A DNA stretch of 34,153 nucleotides from Porticoccaceae bacterium (GCA_028822155.1 JAPKEJ010000026.1:1-34153), one strand, 5' to 3'; positions 7,050 to 17,107 are shown, numbered from the stretch's first letter. Numbers and translations: made by a program. The notes: a model not told the origin generated them from the letters alone.

Positions 7050-8987
7050 TCAGTCGACATGACGATTAGCTATTAACTCCTCCACCACAGACGGGTCCGC
7101 GAGCGTTGACGTATCTCCAAGATTTTCCAGCTCATTTGCAGCCACCTTTCTCAAGATACGACGCATGATTTTTCCCGATCTCGTTTTCGGCAGCCCCGGC
7201 GCCCATTGGATAATATCGGGTTTCGCAATGGGGCCAATCTCTTTAACACAGAGTGCCACTAGTTCTTTTTTTAACTCATCATCCGGCTTAATATTGGACA
7301 TTGGTGTTACGTAACAATAGATGCCCTCTCCCTTGATATTATGGGGATATCCGACCACCGCGGCCTCTGCGATAGACTCGTGGAGTACTAGCGCACTTTC
7401 AACTTCGGCAGTACCCATGCGATGTCCAGATACATTTAATACGTCATCAACACGGCCTGTGATCCAGTAATAGCCGTCAGCGTCTCTGCGTGCGCCATCA
7501 CCGGTAAAGTAATACCCTGGATAGGCACTAAAATAGGTCTCAATACAGCGCTTATGGTCCCCATAAACAGAGCGAATTTGACTGGGCCATGACGATTTAA
7601 TCATAAGTAAACCCTCGCCTTCGCCCTGAATTTGATTTCCTTCCGTATCCAATAATATAGGCTCAACACCAAAGAATGGCTGCGTGGCAGAGCCGGGCTT
7701 CAAGTCAGTAGCCCCCGGTAATGGCGTTAGCATATGAGCCCCAGTTTCGGTCTGCCACCAAGTATCGACAATAGGACAGCGCGACTCGCCAATGGTCTGG
7801 TAATACCACTCCCAAGCTTCCGGGTTAATCGGCTCGCCCACAGTGCCCAGTAATTTAAGTGATTTTCGCGAGGTCTTGTTCACAAAATCATTACCCTCAG
7901 CCATCAGGGCTCGAATAGCAGTTGGTGCCGTGTAAAACTGATTGACCTGATGTTTGTCAATAATCTGCCAAAATCTTGATGCATCTGGGTAGGTTGGCAC
8001 ACCCTCAAACATTAGCGAGATACCACCATTACAAAGTGGCCCATAAACAATATAACTATGCCCAGTAACCCAACCGACATCTGCTGTGCACCAATACACA
8101 TCGCCCTCTTTGTAATCGAAGGTGTACTTATGACTCATAGCGGTCATTAATAAGTATCCGCCGGTAGTGTGCATTACGCCTTTAGGCTTGCCGGTAGAGC
8201 CAGAGGTGTAAAGTACGAAAAGAGGATCTTCAGCATCCATTATTTCTGGCGGGCATTGAAAAGACACCTCGTCTATCGCTTGGTGATACCAAATATCTTT
8301 ACTTTCGGTCCAGTCAATCTTGCCTTTGGTTCGTTCTACTACCAGACAGGTATGCACATCAGGGCAGCCTTGCAATGCTATATCGGCATTAGCCTTTAAA
8401 GGAACAGTTTTGCCTCCCCTATACCCCTCGTCGGCGGTAATAATGACTTGGCAGTCTGAGTCAAGAATTCGATCTTTTAGCGCCTCGGGTGAGAACCCAC
8501 CAAAGACCACTGAGTGCACTGCTCCAATTCTCGCACAAGCCAGCATTGCATAAGCCGCCTCAGGAATCATCGGCATGTAGATACACACACGATCACCCTT
8601 TTTTACCCCTCTTTGGCGTAAAACATTACCCAAACGAGATACGTTGTTATGCAGCTCCTTATAGGTTATTTTTTTATCTTCTGTAGGCTCATCACCTTCC
8701 CAAATAAGTGCAGTTTGATCTGAACGTTCAGCAAGGTGTCGATCAATACAGTTTACTGAGACATTTAATTTACCACCCTGAAACCAAGCAGCCTCACCCT
8801 TAGCAAAGTCATAATCACACACTGTATGCCACGGCGACTCCCAACTCAGAAATTTAACCGCTTGTTTGGCCCAAAACTTCTCTGAATCGTCGATAGATTC
8901 ACGATACATCTCTTGGTAAGTTTCTTTATTGATCCACGCTGTTTTAGCCCAGCTTTCAGAAACAGGATACAACTGAACGTCAGACAT
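7050..8987 (-). CDS. acs: acetyl-CoA synthetase (AMP-forming)
   Basis: A 645-residue ANL-superfamily enzyme that activates acetate with ATP and CoA to acetyl-CoA in the cytosol; family length is about 650. Visible motifs are the AMP-binding P-loop [11 protein letters not shown] at 260-270, the [10 protein letters not shown] block that helps define the acetate pocket, [10 protein letters not shown], and PKTRSGK near the C-terminus, whose Lys606 corresponds to the lysine regulated by acetylation in Salmonella Acs. AAGGTG precedes the ATG. It lies 187 nt downstream of hexR on the same strand, with enough space for its own promoter, although I could not settle on one. The position suggests coordination of acetate use with sugar use. 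Confidence 0.97.
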   Translation of the reverse strand: MSDVQLYPVSESWAKTAWINKETYQEMYRESIDDSEKFWAKQAVKFLSWESPWHTVCDYDFAKGEAAWFQGGKLNVSVNCIDRHLAERSDQTALIWEGDEPTEDKKITYKELHNNVSRLGNVLRQRGVKKGDRVCIYMPMIPEAAYAMLACARIGAVHSVVFGGFSPEALKDRILDSDCQVIITADEGYRGGKTVPLKANADIALQGCPDVHTCLVVERTKGKIDWTESKDIWYHQAIDEVSFQCPPEIMDAEDPLFVLYTSGSTGKPKGVMHTTGGYLLMTAMSHKYTFDYKEGDVYWCTADVGWVTGHSYIVYGPLCNGGISLMFEGVPTYPDASRFWQIIDKHQVNQFYTAPTAIRALMAEGNDFVNKTSRKSLKLLGTVGEPINPEAWEWYYQTIGESRCPIVDTWWQTETGAHMLTPLPGATDLKPGSATQPFFGVEPILLDTEGNQIQGEGEGLLMIKSSWPSQIRSVYGDHKRCIETYFSAYPGYYFTGDGARRDADGYYWITGRVDDVLNVSGHRMGTAEVESALVLHESIAEAAVVGYPHNIKGEGIYCYVTPMSNIKPDDELKKELVALCVKEIGPIAKPDIIQWAPGLPKTRSGKIMRRILRKVAANELENLGDTSTLADPSVVEELIANRHVD

Positions 8988-9174
8988 ATGATGGCACCTT
9001 GTTATTTGAGTTTAGAGGCATTGAGGGTATAAATTTATGATGTATCCGTATACGTTTTTAAGTCAATATTCAAAAATAATGAACATATTTAAGTCTAATA
9101 ATACCTCATTCAAAAAGATTAATGATTGCGCTGGGCAAATAATTTTTCAAACAGAACCCTCCAACAAAGTTCAA

Positions 9175-10032
9175 TCAATTATCTTTCTTTAACCTTGTTG
9201 GTAAGAGACTATTCTTAATTTTTTCAAGATGAGGAAGGAAATCAGGTCCGCGGCGCAAGGTAAATCCTGTGGCCAAAACATCGAGAATAACCAAGTGCAC
9301 GATGCGTGAAGTCATGGGCATATACTCATCGGTATTTTCTGGGACGTCGACATCAAGGCTAATACTACTGATTGCAGCCAACGGCGAACCTGGCGACGTA
9401 AGGGCTATAATAGTTGCGCCGTTCTCTCGCGCAATCTGCACCACGTCAATAATCTCTTTTGTGCGTCCAGTATGGGATATAACGAAGAACACATCGCCGG
9501 TGGTACCGGTCGAAGCGAGCATTCGCATCATAAGCACGTCATCATGATAGGAGACCGGCAAGTTAAATCGGAAAAATTTATTCTCAGCATCTCTAGCAAC
9601 TGAGCCTGATGTGCCCAAACCGAAAAAATAAATTCTTTTTGCCTGAATAAGCTTATCTACGACACTATTGACTACCGTATGACTAATTTTATCGCGAACC
9701 AAGGCTAAATCATTAATGGTGCTATCAAAAATCTTTGGTGTGTAACTCGTCACATCGTCATCAGGGTTCACATTACGATTAACAAAGCGAATGCCGCTGA
9801 CCAATGATTTCGCTAACTTGAGTTTAAAATCAGGGAAGCCTGTTGCGTTAAATCGCTTACAAAATCGATTAACGCTTGGCTCGCTCACGCTCGCTTTTTT
9901 GGCGAGGGTGGCAATACTAGAACTAGTTGCGGCGTCAGGATCGGCAAGAATAACCTGAGCGACCTTGGTTTCTGATTTATTTAAACCGGGCAAGGCATCG
10001 GTGATTATATTAATAAGATTCTGACTGTGCAT
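9175..10032 (-). CDS. hexR: HexR, RpiR-family regulator of central carbon metabolism
   Basis: A 285-residue RpiR-family regulator. Residues 1-77 are the HTH_6 domain (SSSIATLAKKASVSEPSVNRFCKR at about 37-60) and about 120-260 form the SIS sugar-phosphate domain (FFGLGTSGSVARDAENKFFRF, VISHTGRTKE). In studied gammaproteobacteria HexR senses KDPG and controls zwf, edd, eda, gap and related genes, all present here. I chose ATG 10032 because AGGA lies eight bases upstream; the in-frame ATG at 10041 is too close to that sequence. It is divergent from gap and upstream of acs. Synteny with the Entner-Doudoroff operon and candidate operators make the HexR assignment strong. Confidence 0.95.
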   Translation of the reverse strand: MHSQNLINIITDALPGLNKSETKVAQVILADPDAATSSSIATLAKKASVSEPSVNRFCKRFNATGFPDFKLKLAKSLVSGIRFVNRNVNPDDDVTSYTPKIFDSTINDLALVRDKISHTVVNSVVDKLIQAKRIYFFGLGTSGSVARDAENKFFRFNLPVSYHDDVLMMRMLASTGTTGDVFFVISHTGRTKEIIDVVQIARENGATIIALTSPGSPLAAISSISLDVDVPENTDEYMPMTSRIVHLVILDVLATGFTLRRGPDFLPHLEKIKNSLLPTRLKKDN

Positions 10033-10080
10033 TAAAAACATCCTATTTTACTGCGTAAACTTACGTAACTAACACTTAGT

Positions 10081-10099
10081 TTAGTTAGTTTTTAACTAA
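10081..10099. repeat. inverted repeat in the hexR-gap intergenic region
   Basis: TTAGTTA and TAACTAA form a perfect 7-bp inverted repeat around a 5-nt centre (GTTTT). It lies about 50 bp upstream of the hexR start and does not match the HexR consensus. It could be an operator for another factor or an AT-rich coincidence. Confidence 0.35.
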
Positions 10100-10167
10100 A
10101 AATCTGTAAAAAAGCAAAATAGTGTAATAAATCTCCACAACTCCAGCTCTAAAACATCACAAATCCT

Positions 10168-10197
10168 TTGTTATTAGTAATAATACCAATATATGAT
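10168..10197 (+). promoter_or_regulatory. candidate sigma70 promoter of gap
   Basis: TTGTTA (10168-10173), an 18-nt spacer and TATGAT (10192-10197) give a plausible promoter starting near 10204. The candidate HexR site at 10239-10253 would then lie in the transcribed leader. A second -10-like TAATAT at 10254-10259 has a poor -35, so the true start is uncertain. Confidence 0.35.
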
Positions 10198-10238
10198 GCT
10201 ATTTCATTGCCTAAAAGGGTCCTTTTGTGTATTATTTA

Positions 10239-10253
10239 CGTTATTTTCTTACA
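10239..10253. promoter_or_regulatory. candidate HexR operator in the gap leader
   Basis: Read on the minus strand, TGTAAGAAAATAACG differs at only two of 15 positions from the candidate HexR site at 17089-17103 and keeps the TGTAA/TTACA-like half-site arrangement. It ends 17 bp before the gap ATG, a position suited to blocking transcription or initiation. HexR control of gap is known in other gammaproteobacteria; binding here is inferred. Confidence 0.55.
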
Positions 10254-10270
10254 TAATATAAGTGAAACTC

Positions 10271-11371
10271 ATGTATAAAATCGCTATTAATGGCTTTGGC
10301 CGCATTGGACGCAATATTGTCAGGGCACTCTACGAGCGCCCTGACCTTCAAAATAAAATTAAAATCGTTGCCATCAATGATTTAGGCGACGTTAACATCA
10401 GCGCTCACCTTTTAGCATTTGATACTGTGCATGGCCGCTTTAACCAAAAGGTCGAAGTAGACGAAAACTCCCTTTCGATTAATGACGATAAAATTCAGTG
10501 GTTCTCCGAGCGCAATCCAGCCAATCTCCCTTGGGGCGATTTAGGTGTCGATCTAGTCTGCGAATGCACCGGTGTATTTACTAGTCGCGACAAAGCCGCG
10601 CTGCATATTGCTGGGGGGGCTAAAAAAGTATTAATCTCGGCACCGGGATCCAACGTTGATGCCACCATTGTTTATGGTATTAATCATAATATTTTGACTG
10701 CTGAACACCAAATCATTTCCAACGCCTCATGCACGACTAACTGCCTTGCTCCATTGGTTAAACCTCTGCATGAGTCATTGGATATTGTGTCTGGCTATAT
10801 GACGACGGTCCACGCCTATACCAACGACCAGCAACTGAGTGATGTCTATCACTCAGATGTCTATCGCGCACGATCAGCAACCCAGTCAATGATTCCTACC
10901 AAAACCGGGGCTGCCGCTGCTATCGCCGATGTTATGCCAGAGCTTGCAGGCAAACTCGATGGCCTAGCAGTGCGCGTGCCCACCATTAACGTCTCGTTGG
11001 TAGATTTAACGTTTAATGCTGGGCGTGACACGTCGGTCGAAGAGGTAAATCAAATTCTTAAGCAGGCGGCAGAAGGAGAACTTAGTGAAGTACTAAGTTA
11101 CTGTGACAAACCGTTAGTTTCAGTCGATTACAACCACATACCTTACTCAAGTAACTTTGACTCCCTGCAAACTCGCGTCAATGGCTCTTTAGTCAAAGTA
11201 ATGGCCTGGTACGACAACGAATGGGGATTCTCCAATCGAATGCTCGACAACAGTGTCGCTTTATTATCCGCTAAAAGAGTAATCGAGAGTGTTGAACTTA
11301 TCGAACCTCACTCTCAAATACTCGGCAATAGCGCCTCTTTATTATCAATGAATGAAGATCGGTTTATTTAG
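10271..11371 (+). CDS. gap: glyceraldehyde-3-phosphate dehydrogenase, type I
   Basis: Oxidises and phosphorylates glyceraldehyde-3-phosphate to 1,3-bisphosphoglycerate with NAD. The Rossmann motif INGFGRIGR (6-14), Asp37 after the second strand (typical of NAD preference), the catalytic SNASCTTNC block with Cys154, His181 in TTVHAYTND and the terminal [14 protein letters not shown] are all present. I use ATG 10271 because the family begins just before the Rossmann strand; a GTG at 10262 is also in frame and no clear Shine-Dalgarno decides. At 366 residues it is about 30 longer than usual because of a tail after LLSAK. It converges on pgl, overlapping by 8 bp. It takes the triose produced by Eda, and a candidate HexR site precedes it. 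Confidence 0.96.
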   Translation: MYKIAINGFGRIGRNIVRALYERPDLQNKIKIVAINDLGDVNISAHLLAFDTVHGRFNQKVEVDENSLSINDDKIQWFSERNPANLPWGDLGVDLVCECTGVFTSRDKAALHIAGGAKKVLISAPGSNVDATIVYGINHNILTAEHQIISNASCTTNCLAPLVKPLHESLDIVSGYMTTVHAYTNDQQLSDVYHSDVYRARSATQSMIPTKTGAAAAIADVMPELAGKLDGLAVRVPTINVSLVDLTFNAGRDTSVEEVNQILKQAAEGELSEVLSYCDKPLVSVDYNHIPYSSNFDSLQTRVNGSLVKVMAWYDNEWGFSNRMLDNSVALLSAKRVIESVELIEPHSQILGNSASLLSMNEDRFI

Positions 11372-12053
11372 CCCAAAATATTGAGAGCGGAGCGACCTGC
11401 TGATTTAAAATCGCCCGAATAGGTAATTCAGTAATATCATCCCCCGCCTGAGCAGCCTGCAAGACATCCTGCTTTCCGGCACCACTGATATGAATAATAA
11501 TCTGCTGACTGTTCAGTAAGCAAGGTAATGTCAAACTCATCCGCTGATGAGGCGCTGCTGGCGGCGTTACTGCAATCGCAGTGCGGCCTGAATTCATATC
11601 CAAACCCAACGCCAAGGTCTCAGCACCAGGGAATAATGATGCAGTGTGGCCGTCGTCACCCATGCCTAGTATCACTAGAGTAAACTGCCCAATCGGTTCA
11701 ATAGCACTCTCAGTCTGGATTTCACCCTTTACCGCGTCCATCGCTGGATTTTTCAAAGGTATGAATTCTGCCGTGTGAGCCTCATTGATTAACAGATTTT
11801 CACGGACTAACTTTTCATTACTGTCGCTGTGGTCAGCGTCAACCCACCGCTCATCCGCAAGCGTCACAACGACCTTAGACCAATCGAGAACCTGTTGCGA
11901 GAGTAGATGAAAGAAGGCGACTGGCGTTCTTCCTCCAGATACAGCTAAAGATGCAGTCCCGCTCTCTTTGATCGCAGTGATTAAAAGTTCAGTCACCTTA
12001 TTGACCAAAGCTGCATCTAGGGCCGAGGAGTTTTCAAACTGTATTAGTGTCAT
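11364..12053 (-). CDS. pgl: 6-phosphogluconolactonase
   Basis: Hydrolyses 6-phosphogluconolactone to 6-phosphogluconate, the step after Zwf. The 229-residue protein has the NagB/SIS-like sugar-isomerase fold motifs of this family: [12 protein letters not shown] (37-48), [17 protein letters not shown], and [14 protein letters not shown]. The start is ATG 12053, one base after the zwf stop, giving [10 protein letters not shown]; a longer in-frame start at 12083 would overlap zwf by 29 bp and adds residues unlike the family. This is the last gene of the edd-glk-eda-zwf-pgl run, probably translationally coupled to zwf. Its stop codon faces that of gap in an 8-bp overlap, leaving no room for a terminator hairpin between them. 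Confidence 0.94.
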   Translation of the reverse strand: MTLIQFENSSALDAALVNKVTELLITAIKESGTASLAVSGGRTPVAFFHLLSQQVLDWSKVVVTLADERWVDADHSDSNEKLVRENLLINEAHTAEFIPLKNPAMDAVKGEIQTESAIEPIGQFTLVILGMGDDGHTASLFPGAETLALGLDMNSGRTAIAVTPPAAPHQRMSLTLPCLLNSQQIIIHISGAGKQDVLQAAQAGDDITELPIRAILNQQVAPLSIFWAK

Positions 12054-12054
12054 A

Positions 12055-13512
12055 TTAGGCCTGGTACCAACTTCGATCATCATTCTCTATGAGAATCTCA
12101 GCCTTGGACGGCCCCCAAGAGCCGGCACTATAACTTTTTGTTCCAATTTTTTTATCCTTCCAAGTCGCCAGTAATCGATCACACCAACGCCAAGAAGCTT
12201 CAATTTCGTCTTTACTAACAAACAACCACTGATCACCCTTGATAACTTCAAGAAATAAGCGCTCATAAGCATCGGCTATTCTTGACTCACCAGAAGAATC
12301 AAAAAAGTCTAGATTAAGGGTTCGCTTTTCCGTGCTCAGCCGCTCTTTTAGACTTTGTTTTTTAGACACCATCTCCAACTGAATACCTTCATTAGGCTGA
12401 AGACGAATCACTAATTTATTATTAGCTTCCCCTTCAGTTTCAGGAAATAATGAATGTGGATTATCCTTATATACAATCACAACTTGCGTGACCTTTTCTC
12501 TCATTCGCTTACCTGTGCGCAGATAAAAAGGTACGCCAGCCCATCGCCAATTGTCGACGTGTACTTTTAAGGCGACATAAGTCTCATTGTCACTATTATC
12601 GCTTTCACTACCATCCTCTTCCATATAGCCCACTACCGGTGAGCCCTCAACCCAGCCTGCCGAATACTGGCCACGCACGGCATGATCAGTGACATTATCC
12701 TCACAAATAGGGCGTAAGGCCCTTAATAACTTCACCTTTTCAGCACGTATCTCGTCAGCTTGAAGTGCGCTAGGAGGCTCCATAGCGACCATACAAAGTA
12801 GCTGTAGAAGATGATTTTGCACCATGTCACGCAACTGACCTACCTTATCGTAATATGACCAACGGCCTTCTATGCCTACGGTTTCAGCCGCGGTGATTTG
12901 TACATGATCAATACAACTATTATCCCACTGGGAATTAATCATTCGATTGGCAAAGCGAAGTGCTAGTAAATTTTGCACTGTTTCCTTGCCAAGGTAATGA
13001 TCAATCCGATATATATTACGCTCTGAAAAGTATTCGCCTACGGCGCCATTGACTTCTCCAGAGCTCTTTAGATCGTGCCCAATGGGTTTTTCCAACACAA
13101 TGCGTGAGGTTTTATCAACACAGTTCGCATCATGTAAGTGCCTGGATATAGATCCAAACAAACTGGGTGGAGTCGCTAGGTAATAAATAATCGTACGCTT
13201 TTCAACAGTCCATTGCTTAAGAGCCGCAAATTCTTTCTTTTGAGAGAAATCGATTTTTATATAGCTGAGTCGTCGGCTAAACCCTTGCCAGACTTTTTCA
13301 TCAAAATCTCCATCAACATTATCGCCCTTGAGTAGCTTGAGAGTATCTGCGATGAACTCAGCCGTATCTATAGCTTCGCGAGCAACGCCGGCAATACGCA
13401 CGCTGTCGGCCAGTAACCCGGCTTTATGAAGCTGAAACAACGCTGGTAGCAATTTGCGTTTTGCTAAATCACCTCGAGCGCCAAAAACTACCAGATCAAT
13501 ATTACTGCTCAT
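12055..13512 (-). CDS. zwf: glucose-6-phosphate dehydrogenase
   Basis: Oxidises glucose-6-phosphate to 6-phosphogluconolactone with NAD(P), the entry to the Entner-Doudoroff and oxidative pentose-phosphate routes. The 485-residue length is typical. The coenzyme fingerprint is FGARGDLAKRK at 10-20 (Arg in place of the more common Ser), followed by EKPIGHD at 141-147 and the substrate/catalytic signature RIDHYLGKE at 169-177 with its Lys and His. GAGG precedes the ATG by seven bases. It lies 66 nt after eda in the same orientation; I see no HexR-like site in that gap, so it is probably transcribed with edd-glk-eda, although a weak internal promoter cannot be excluded. Confidence 0.97.
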   Translation of the reverse strand: MSSNIDLVVFGARGDLAKRKLLPALFQLHKAGLLADSVRIAGVAREAIDTAEFIADTLKLLKGDNVDGDFDEKVWQGFSRRLSYIKIDFSQKKEFAALKQWTVEKRTIIYYLATPPSLFGSISRHLHDANCVDKTSRIVLEKPIGHDLKSSGEVNGAVGEYFSERNIYRIDHYLGKETVQNLLALRFANRMINSQWDNSCIDHVQITAAETVGIEGRWSYYDKVGQLRDMVQNHLLQLLCMVAMEPPSALQADEIRAEKVKLLRALRPICEDNVTDHAVRGQYSAGWVEGSPVVGYMEEDGSESDNSDNETYVALKVHVDNWRWAGVPFYLRTGKRMREKVTQVVIVYKDNPHSLFPETEGEANNKLVIRLQPNEGIQLEMVSKKQSLKERLSTEKRTLNLDFFDSSGESRIADAYERLFLEVIKGDQWLFVSKDEIEASWRWCDRLLATWKDKKIGTKSYSAGSWGPSKAEILIENDDRSWYQA

Positions 13513-13578
13513 TTTATACCTCAGTATTTATTCATCAGCTAACATTACGCTGACAGATATTTCATCACCAGTCCAGCT

Positions 13579-14199
13579 CTATCCTGCCGCAAGCTTGACT
13601 GCCTCTTTGGCCAATTTTTCTATCTCACCCCAGCGCTTTTCTCGTATTAAATTGGCGGCGGCAATCCAAGATCCGCCAACACTAAGAATGTTATCTAAAG
13701 CTAGATAATCTGCAACATTATGCAAGCCAATACCACCGGTGGCGCAAAATCGAGCATCAGGAAAAGGTCCTGCAATGGACTTCAACATATTGACGCCACC
13801 AGATGCTTCGGCGGGAAAAAATTTAAAGTCGCTATACCCATAGTCTAATCCTCTCATCAGCTCGCTCACTGATGATACGCCAGGCAAGAGCGGTATAGAG
13901 CAACGCTCAGCAGCCGCAAGCAGACCTTCCGTGCTCCCAGGCGAAACCATGAACTGACATCCTATATCCTCAGATAACGCAACCTGCTCAGCATTACAGA
14001 CAGTACCAGAACCCACTATAGCGCCCGGAACCTGTTTAATAATTTCCTTCATACCTTCAATAGCAGCCTCGGTTCTTAGTGTGATTTCCAACACATTTAA
14101 ACCGCCAGCCAGCAACGCCTCTGCGAGAGGCACAGCATCACTCACCCGGTCTAAAGTAATGACGGGAATGATGGGACTCCCAGATAATATATTTCGCAC
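13579..14199 (-). CDS. eda: KDPG aldolase (bifunctional KHG/KDPG aldolase)
   Basis: Cleaves 2-keto-3-deoxy-6-phosphogluconate to pyruvate and glyceraldehyde-3-phosphate, the last committed Entner-Doudoroff step. I place the start at GTG 14199 because AAGGAG lies six bases upstream and the resulting MRNILSGSPIIPV matches the family; the upstream ATG at 14238 would overlap glk by 29 bp and has no such site. The 206-residue length is normal. Glu38 (VLEITLRT) and the Schiff-base Lys126 (DFKFFPAE) are in place, as are GSGTVCN and the phosphate-binding CATGGI segment. It sits 10 nt after glk. Confidence 0.96.
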   Translation of the reverse strand: MRNILSGSPIIPVITLDRVSDAVPLAEALLAGGLNVLEITLRTEAAIEGMKEIIKQVPGAIVGSGTVCNAEQVALSEDIGCQFMVSPGSTEGLLAAAERCSIPLLPGVSSVSELMRGLDYGYSDFKFFPAEASGGVNMLKSIAGPFPDARFCATGGIGLHNVADYLALDNILSVGGSWIAAANLIREKRWGEIEKLAKEAVKLAAG

Positions 14200-14209
14200 T
14201 AACAACTCC

Positions 14210-15181
14210 TTAAATTTGCTGTAGCTTTTTTGCCGCACCGAGAAGACCTAGATTGCTACGAACAACTAAATAGACGGGTATCGACTTCAAGTAGCTAACA
14301 AAACGACCTTTGTCCTCGAACTTGCTACGAAAACCACTCTTGATGAAAAATTCTTGGAAGCGAGGAATTACACCTCCGGCTATATAAATACCGCCTTTAG
14401 CACCAAAGGTTAGGGCCAAATTTCCCGCCGCGGCTCCCACACCCTCACAGAACATATTAAGCGTCTGTAATGCTTTAGTGTCACTCCCATCTAACGCCGC
14501 AGCGACCACTTCAGCCGGAGTTTCAAAATTAGTATCAGTATTTTCAATGCTACACAACGCAGTATAAATATTAAGCAGTCCCTTACCGGACAATAATCGC
14601 TCTAATGAAACGCGCCCAAAACGTGCCCTAAGCGCGTTAACCACTGCACTTTGTAAATCATCAATAGGTGAATAATCGGCATGGCCACCCTCAGTGTCCA
14701 GCACATGATAACCGTCAGCATGAGGAACTAAGCAGGCTACGCCCAAACCGGTCCCTGCACCTAGTATGCCGACAGCCTTGTTGGCAACTGGCGTCTCTCC
14801 ACCGACCTTTACTAAGTCATCCTCAGATAACTCGGTAATGCCATGGGCGACTGCCTCAAAATCATTAATAATTAAAATCGTGTCACACCCTAACAAAGTC
14901 TGCAATTCAGTCTTCGTGAATGTCCAGTGACTATTGGTAAAGCTAATTATTTCAGTATCCGGTGGGCACGCAACCGCAAAACATGCGCTAGAAGGAGGGT
15001 TCTGCCAGCCAGTGGCACTTTTTATCTCCTGGAGTAAAATGGCGAGCAAATGCTCAAACTCAGGATACTCTTCCACCGAGTGATGGAATTCATACTGACT
15101 CTCTAAGTGCCCCTCTAAGAGCGCTGAAAATCTTGCATTGGTGCCGCCAATGTCAGCCACCAAGTTCCAGTTATGACTCAT
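14210..15181 (-). CDS. glk: glucokinase
   Basis: Phosphorylates glucose to glucose-6-phosphate with ATP in the cytosol. The 323-residue protein is of the bacterial Glk family rather than the ROK type: it starts with the ATP-binding ADIGGTNARF (9-18), has the sugar-binding INDFEAVAHGI segment, GAGTGLGVACL, and the EGGHADYSP block containing the conserved Glu-Gly-Gly-His. The start ATG lies 3 nt after the edd stop, and its ribosome-binding site GGAGAG is formed by the final edd codons, suggesting translational coupling. With glk inside the operon the cell can feed free internal glucose directly into the Entner-Doudoroff pathway. A glucose transporter is not in the window. Confidence 0.96.
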   Translation of the reverse strand: MSHNWNLVADIGGTNARFSALLEGHLESQYEFHHSVEEYPEFEHLLAILLQEIKSATGWQNPPSSACFAVACPPDTEIISFTNSHWTFTKTELQTLLGCDTILIINDFEAVAHGITELSEDDLVKVGGETPVANKAVGILGAGTGLGVACLVPHADGYHVLDTEGGHADYSPIDDLQSAVVNALRARFGRVSLERLLSGKGLLNIYTALCSIENTDTNFETPAEVVAAALDGSDTKALQTLNMFCEGVGAAAGNLALTFGAKGGIYIAGGVIPRFQEFFIKSGFRSKFEDKGRFVSYLKSIPVYLVVRSNLGLLGAAKKLQQI

Positions 15182-15184
15182 ACT

Positions 15185-17008
15185 CTACTCTCCTGAAAAC
15201 AGGTACGATGCGCCCTGCTCTGCATTACTTATATTCGCCCGGTTAACAGCAAACAGTTCACGTCCACAACCTCGTTGCCCTGCTGCTGGTTGCAGTGCAG
15301 ACTCCCGACTATTGAGTGTATGAATATCGCCAACATAAGATAACTCACCGGTAACGGCATTAACTCTAATTGGATCGCCATCTCGTAACTTTGCTAAAAT
15401 ACCTCCGCTGGCCGCTTCGGGCACTAAATGAATAGCCGCCGGCACTTTACCTGAGGCTCCGGACATTCGTCCATCAGTGACTAAAGCAACCTTATGGCCC
15501 TTGTCCTGTAGTGCGCCCAAGAAAGGTGTTAACTTGTGTAACTCGGGCATCCCTAATGCTTTAGGCCCTTGAAAACGAACGACAACAACACAGTCTCTGT
15601 TTAACTTACCCGATTGAAACAACGGCTCTAAATGATCTTGGTCGTCAATAACCACTGCTGGGGCTTCGATAATTTGGTGCTCAGTCGCAACCGCAGACAC
15701 CTTAATAACGCCTCGCCCAAGATTTCCAGTTAGCAGTCGTAGGCCACCCTCTGTTGAAAAGGGTTGATCTACCGTTGTTAGAACCTCTTTATCTAGCGGC
15801 GTTATGGGTGACTCACGCCATATGATTTTGTTGTTATCTAAAAATGACTCTTGAGTGAAATCAGCAAAGCTATTGCCCCAGATGGTTTTAGCATCTGAGT
15901 GCATAAACCCACCATTAATCAACTGCCGAAACATACAGCTAGTGCCACCAGCCGCATGGAAATGGTTCACGTCAGCATGTCCATTTGGATAAACACGAGC
16001 AAGTAGGGGAACAACTGCCGACAACCCAGCTATATCATCCCAATTTAAAATAATGCCTGCTGCTCGAGCAATCGCTACAAGGTGCATTGTATGGTTAGTG
16101 GAGCCGCCTGAGGCAAGAAGTGCGACCGTTGCATTAACAATAGAGCGTTCATCCACCAATTCACCTACAGGTCTATAATCACTCCCTAATGCCGTTATTC
16201 GTGATAACTGATGACTGGCTTCTACCGTTAAGCGCTCGCGCATGGGGTCGCTTGGATTAACAAACGAGCTCCCAGGCAATTGCAGGCCTAGTGCCTCAAG
16301 CACCACCTGATTGCTATTTGCCGTACCATAAAAAGTACAGGTACCGGCGCTATGATAAGAGTCTGACTCTGCCTGTAAAAGTTCTTCACGGCCAATCTTG
16401 CCCTCGGCAAATAGCTGTCTAATTCTCTGCTTTTCTTTGTTACTTAGTCCTGATTCCATTGGACCTGCAGGAACAAAAATAGCCGGCAAATAACCAAAAC
16501 TTAGAACCCCTATTAACAGACCAGGTACGATTTTGTCACAAATACCTAAGGCCAAAACGCCATCAAACATCTGATGAGATAGCGCAATCGCTGTACACTG
16601 AGCAATAATATCTCGACTGAGCAGACTCAACTCCATTCCATCTTGACCCTGAGTCACTCCATCACACATAGCAGGTACTCCACCCGCGACTTGCGCCGTG
16701 CCGCCTACCTCTCTCATCGCTCGCTTAATAAGTTCAGGGTATTCTGCATAGGGATGGTGCGCCGACAACATGTCATTGTAGGCCGTAACAATTGCGACGT
16801 TGGCTGCCTGCATGAGCCTAAGGCTATCTTTATCACTGTCACCACAGGCGGCAAATCCATGCGCGAGATTACCGCAACTCAACTTACCTCGTTCAGGTCG
16901 ATTATTACGATCTTCAGCAATTTGTGCTAAATAATCAGCACGTAAAGTCCCGCTGCGCTCTATAATACGCTTTGTAACTGCAGCAACTTGAAGATTAAGA
17001 TGGCCCAT
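15185..17008 (-). CDS. edd: 6-phosphogluconate dehydratase
   Basis: Dehydrates 6-phosphogluconate to KDPG, the defining Entner-Doudoroff reaction. It belongs to the IlvD/Edd iron-sulfur dehydratase family and has the expected length of 607. Motifs include [20 protein letters not shown] beginning near residue 114, with Cys115 a candidate cluster ligand, [13 protein letters not shown] near 219-231 with another, and [17 protein letters not shown] near the C-terminus. GGAG precedes the ATG by seven bases. It is the first gene of the operon edd-glk-eda-zwf-pgl and is divergent from pgi; the 184-nt gap carries a promoter whose core is covered by a HexR-like site. Confidence 0.97.
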   Translation of the reverse strand: MGHLNLQVAAVTKRIIERSGTLRADYLAQIAEDRNNRPERGKLSCGNLAHGFAACGDSDKDSLRLMQAANVAIVTAYNDMLSAHHPYAEYPELIKRAMREVGGTAQVAGGVPAMCDGVTQGQDGMELSLLSRDIIAQCTAIALSHQMFDGVLALGICDKIVPGLLIGVLSFGYLPAIFVPAGPMESGLSNKEKQRIRQLFAEGKIGREELLQAESDSYHSAGTCTFYGTANSNQVVLEALGLQLPGSSFVNPSDPMRERLTVEASHQLSRITALGSDYRPVGELVDERSIVNATVALLASGGSTNHTMHLVAIARAAGIILNWDDIAGLSAVVPLLARVYPNGHADVNHFHAAGGTSCMFRQLINGGFMHSDAKTIWGNSFADFTQESFLDNNKIIWRESPITPLDKEVLTTVDQPFSTEGGLRLLTGNLGRGVIKVSAVATEHQIIEAPAVVIDDQDHLEPLFQSGKLNRDCVVVVRFQGPKALGMPELHKLTPFLGALQDKGHKVALVTDGRMSGASGKVPAAIHLVPEAASGGILAKLRDGDPIRVNAVTGELSYVGDIHTLNSRESALQPAAGQRGCGRELFAVNRANISNAEQGASYLFSGE

Positions 17009-17033
17009 AATAACTCCGAAAGGGTAAAGGTGT

Positions 17034-17062
17034 ATTGTAACTAAATTACATCATAAGGTCAC
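17034..17062 (-). promoter_or_regulatory. candidate sigma70 promoter of the edd operon
   Basis: On the minus strand, GTGACC (17057-17062), a 17-nt spacer and TACAAT (17034-17039). Transcription would begin near 17027, leaving a leader of about 19 nt before the edd ATG. The HexR-like site at 17036-17050 covers most of the -10 and part of the spacer, a classic repression geometry. Confidence 0.55.
17036..17050. promoter_or_regulatory. candidate HexR operator over the edd promoter
   Basis: TGTAACTAAATTACA has perfect TGTAA/TTACA half-sites five bases apart, matching the known HexR pattern. It overlaps the edd -10 element, so HexR binding should block RNA polymerase until KDPG releases it. Binding is inferred from the motif, the local hexR gene and the identity of the operon. 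Confidence 0.75.
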
Positions 17063-17088
17063 ATTTAATCAGAAATAAAGCTGATAAA

Positions 17089-17103
17089 CGTAATTTTATT
17101 ACA
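17089..17103. promoter_or_regulatory. candidate HexR operator upstream of pgi
   Basis: On the minus strand TGTAATAAAATTACG, nearly palindromic with HexR spacing. It ends 4 bp before the candidate pgi -35 and lies about 40 bp from the first operator. Its position is compatible with activation of pgi or with cooperative binding and looping with the edd site. Direction of effect cannot be read from sequence. Confidence 0.65.
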
Positions 17104-17107
17104 TTTA

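Noticed and set aside
10052-10066. CGTAA/TTACG pair near the hexR start considered as a HexR operator
   Set aside because: The half-sites are separated by two bases instead of the five seen in the other candidate HexR sites.
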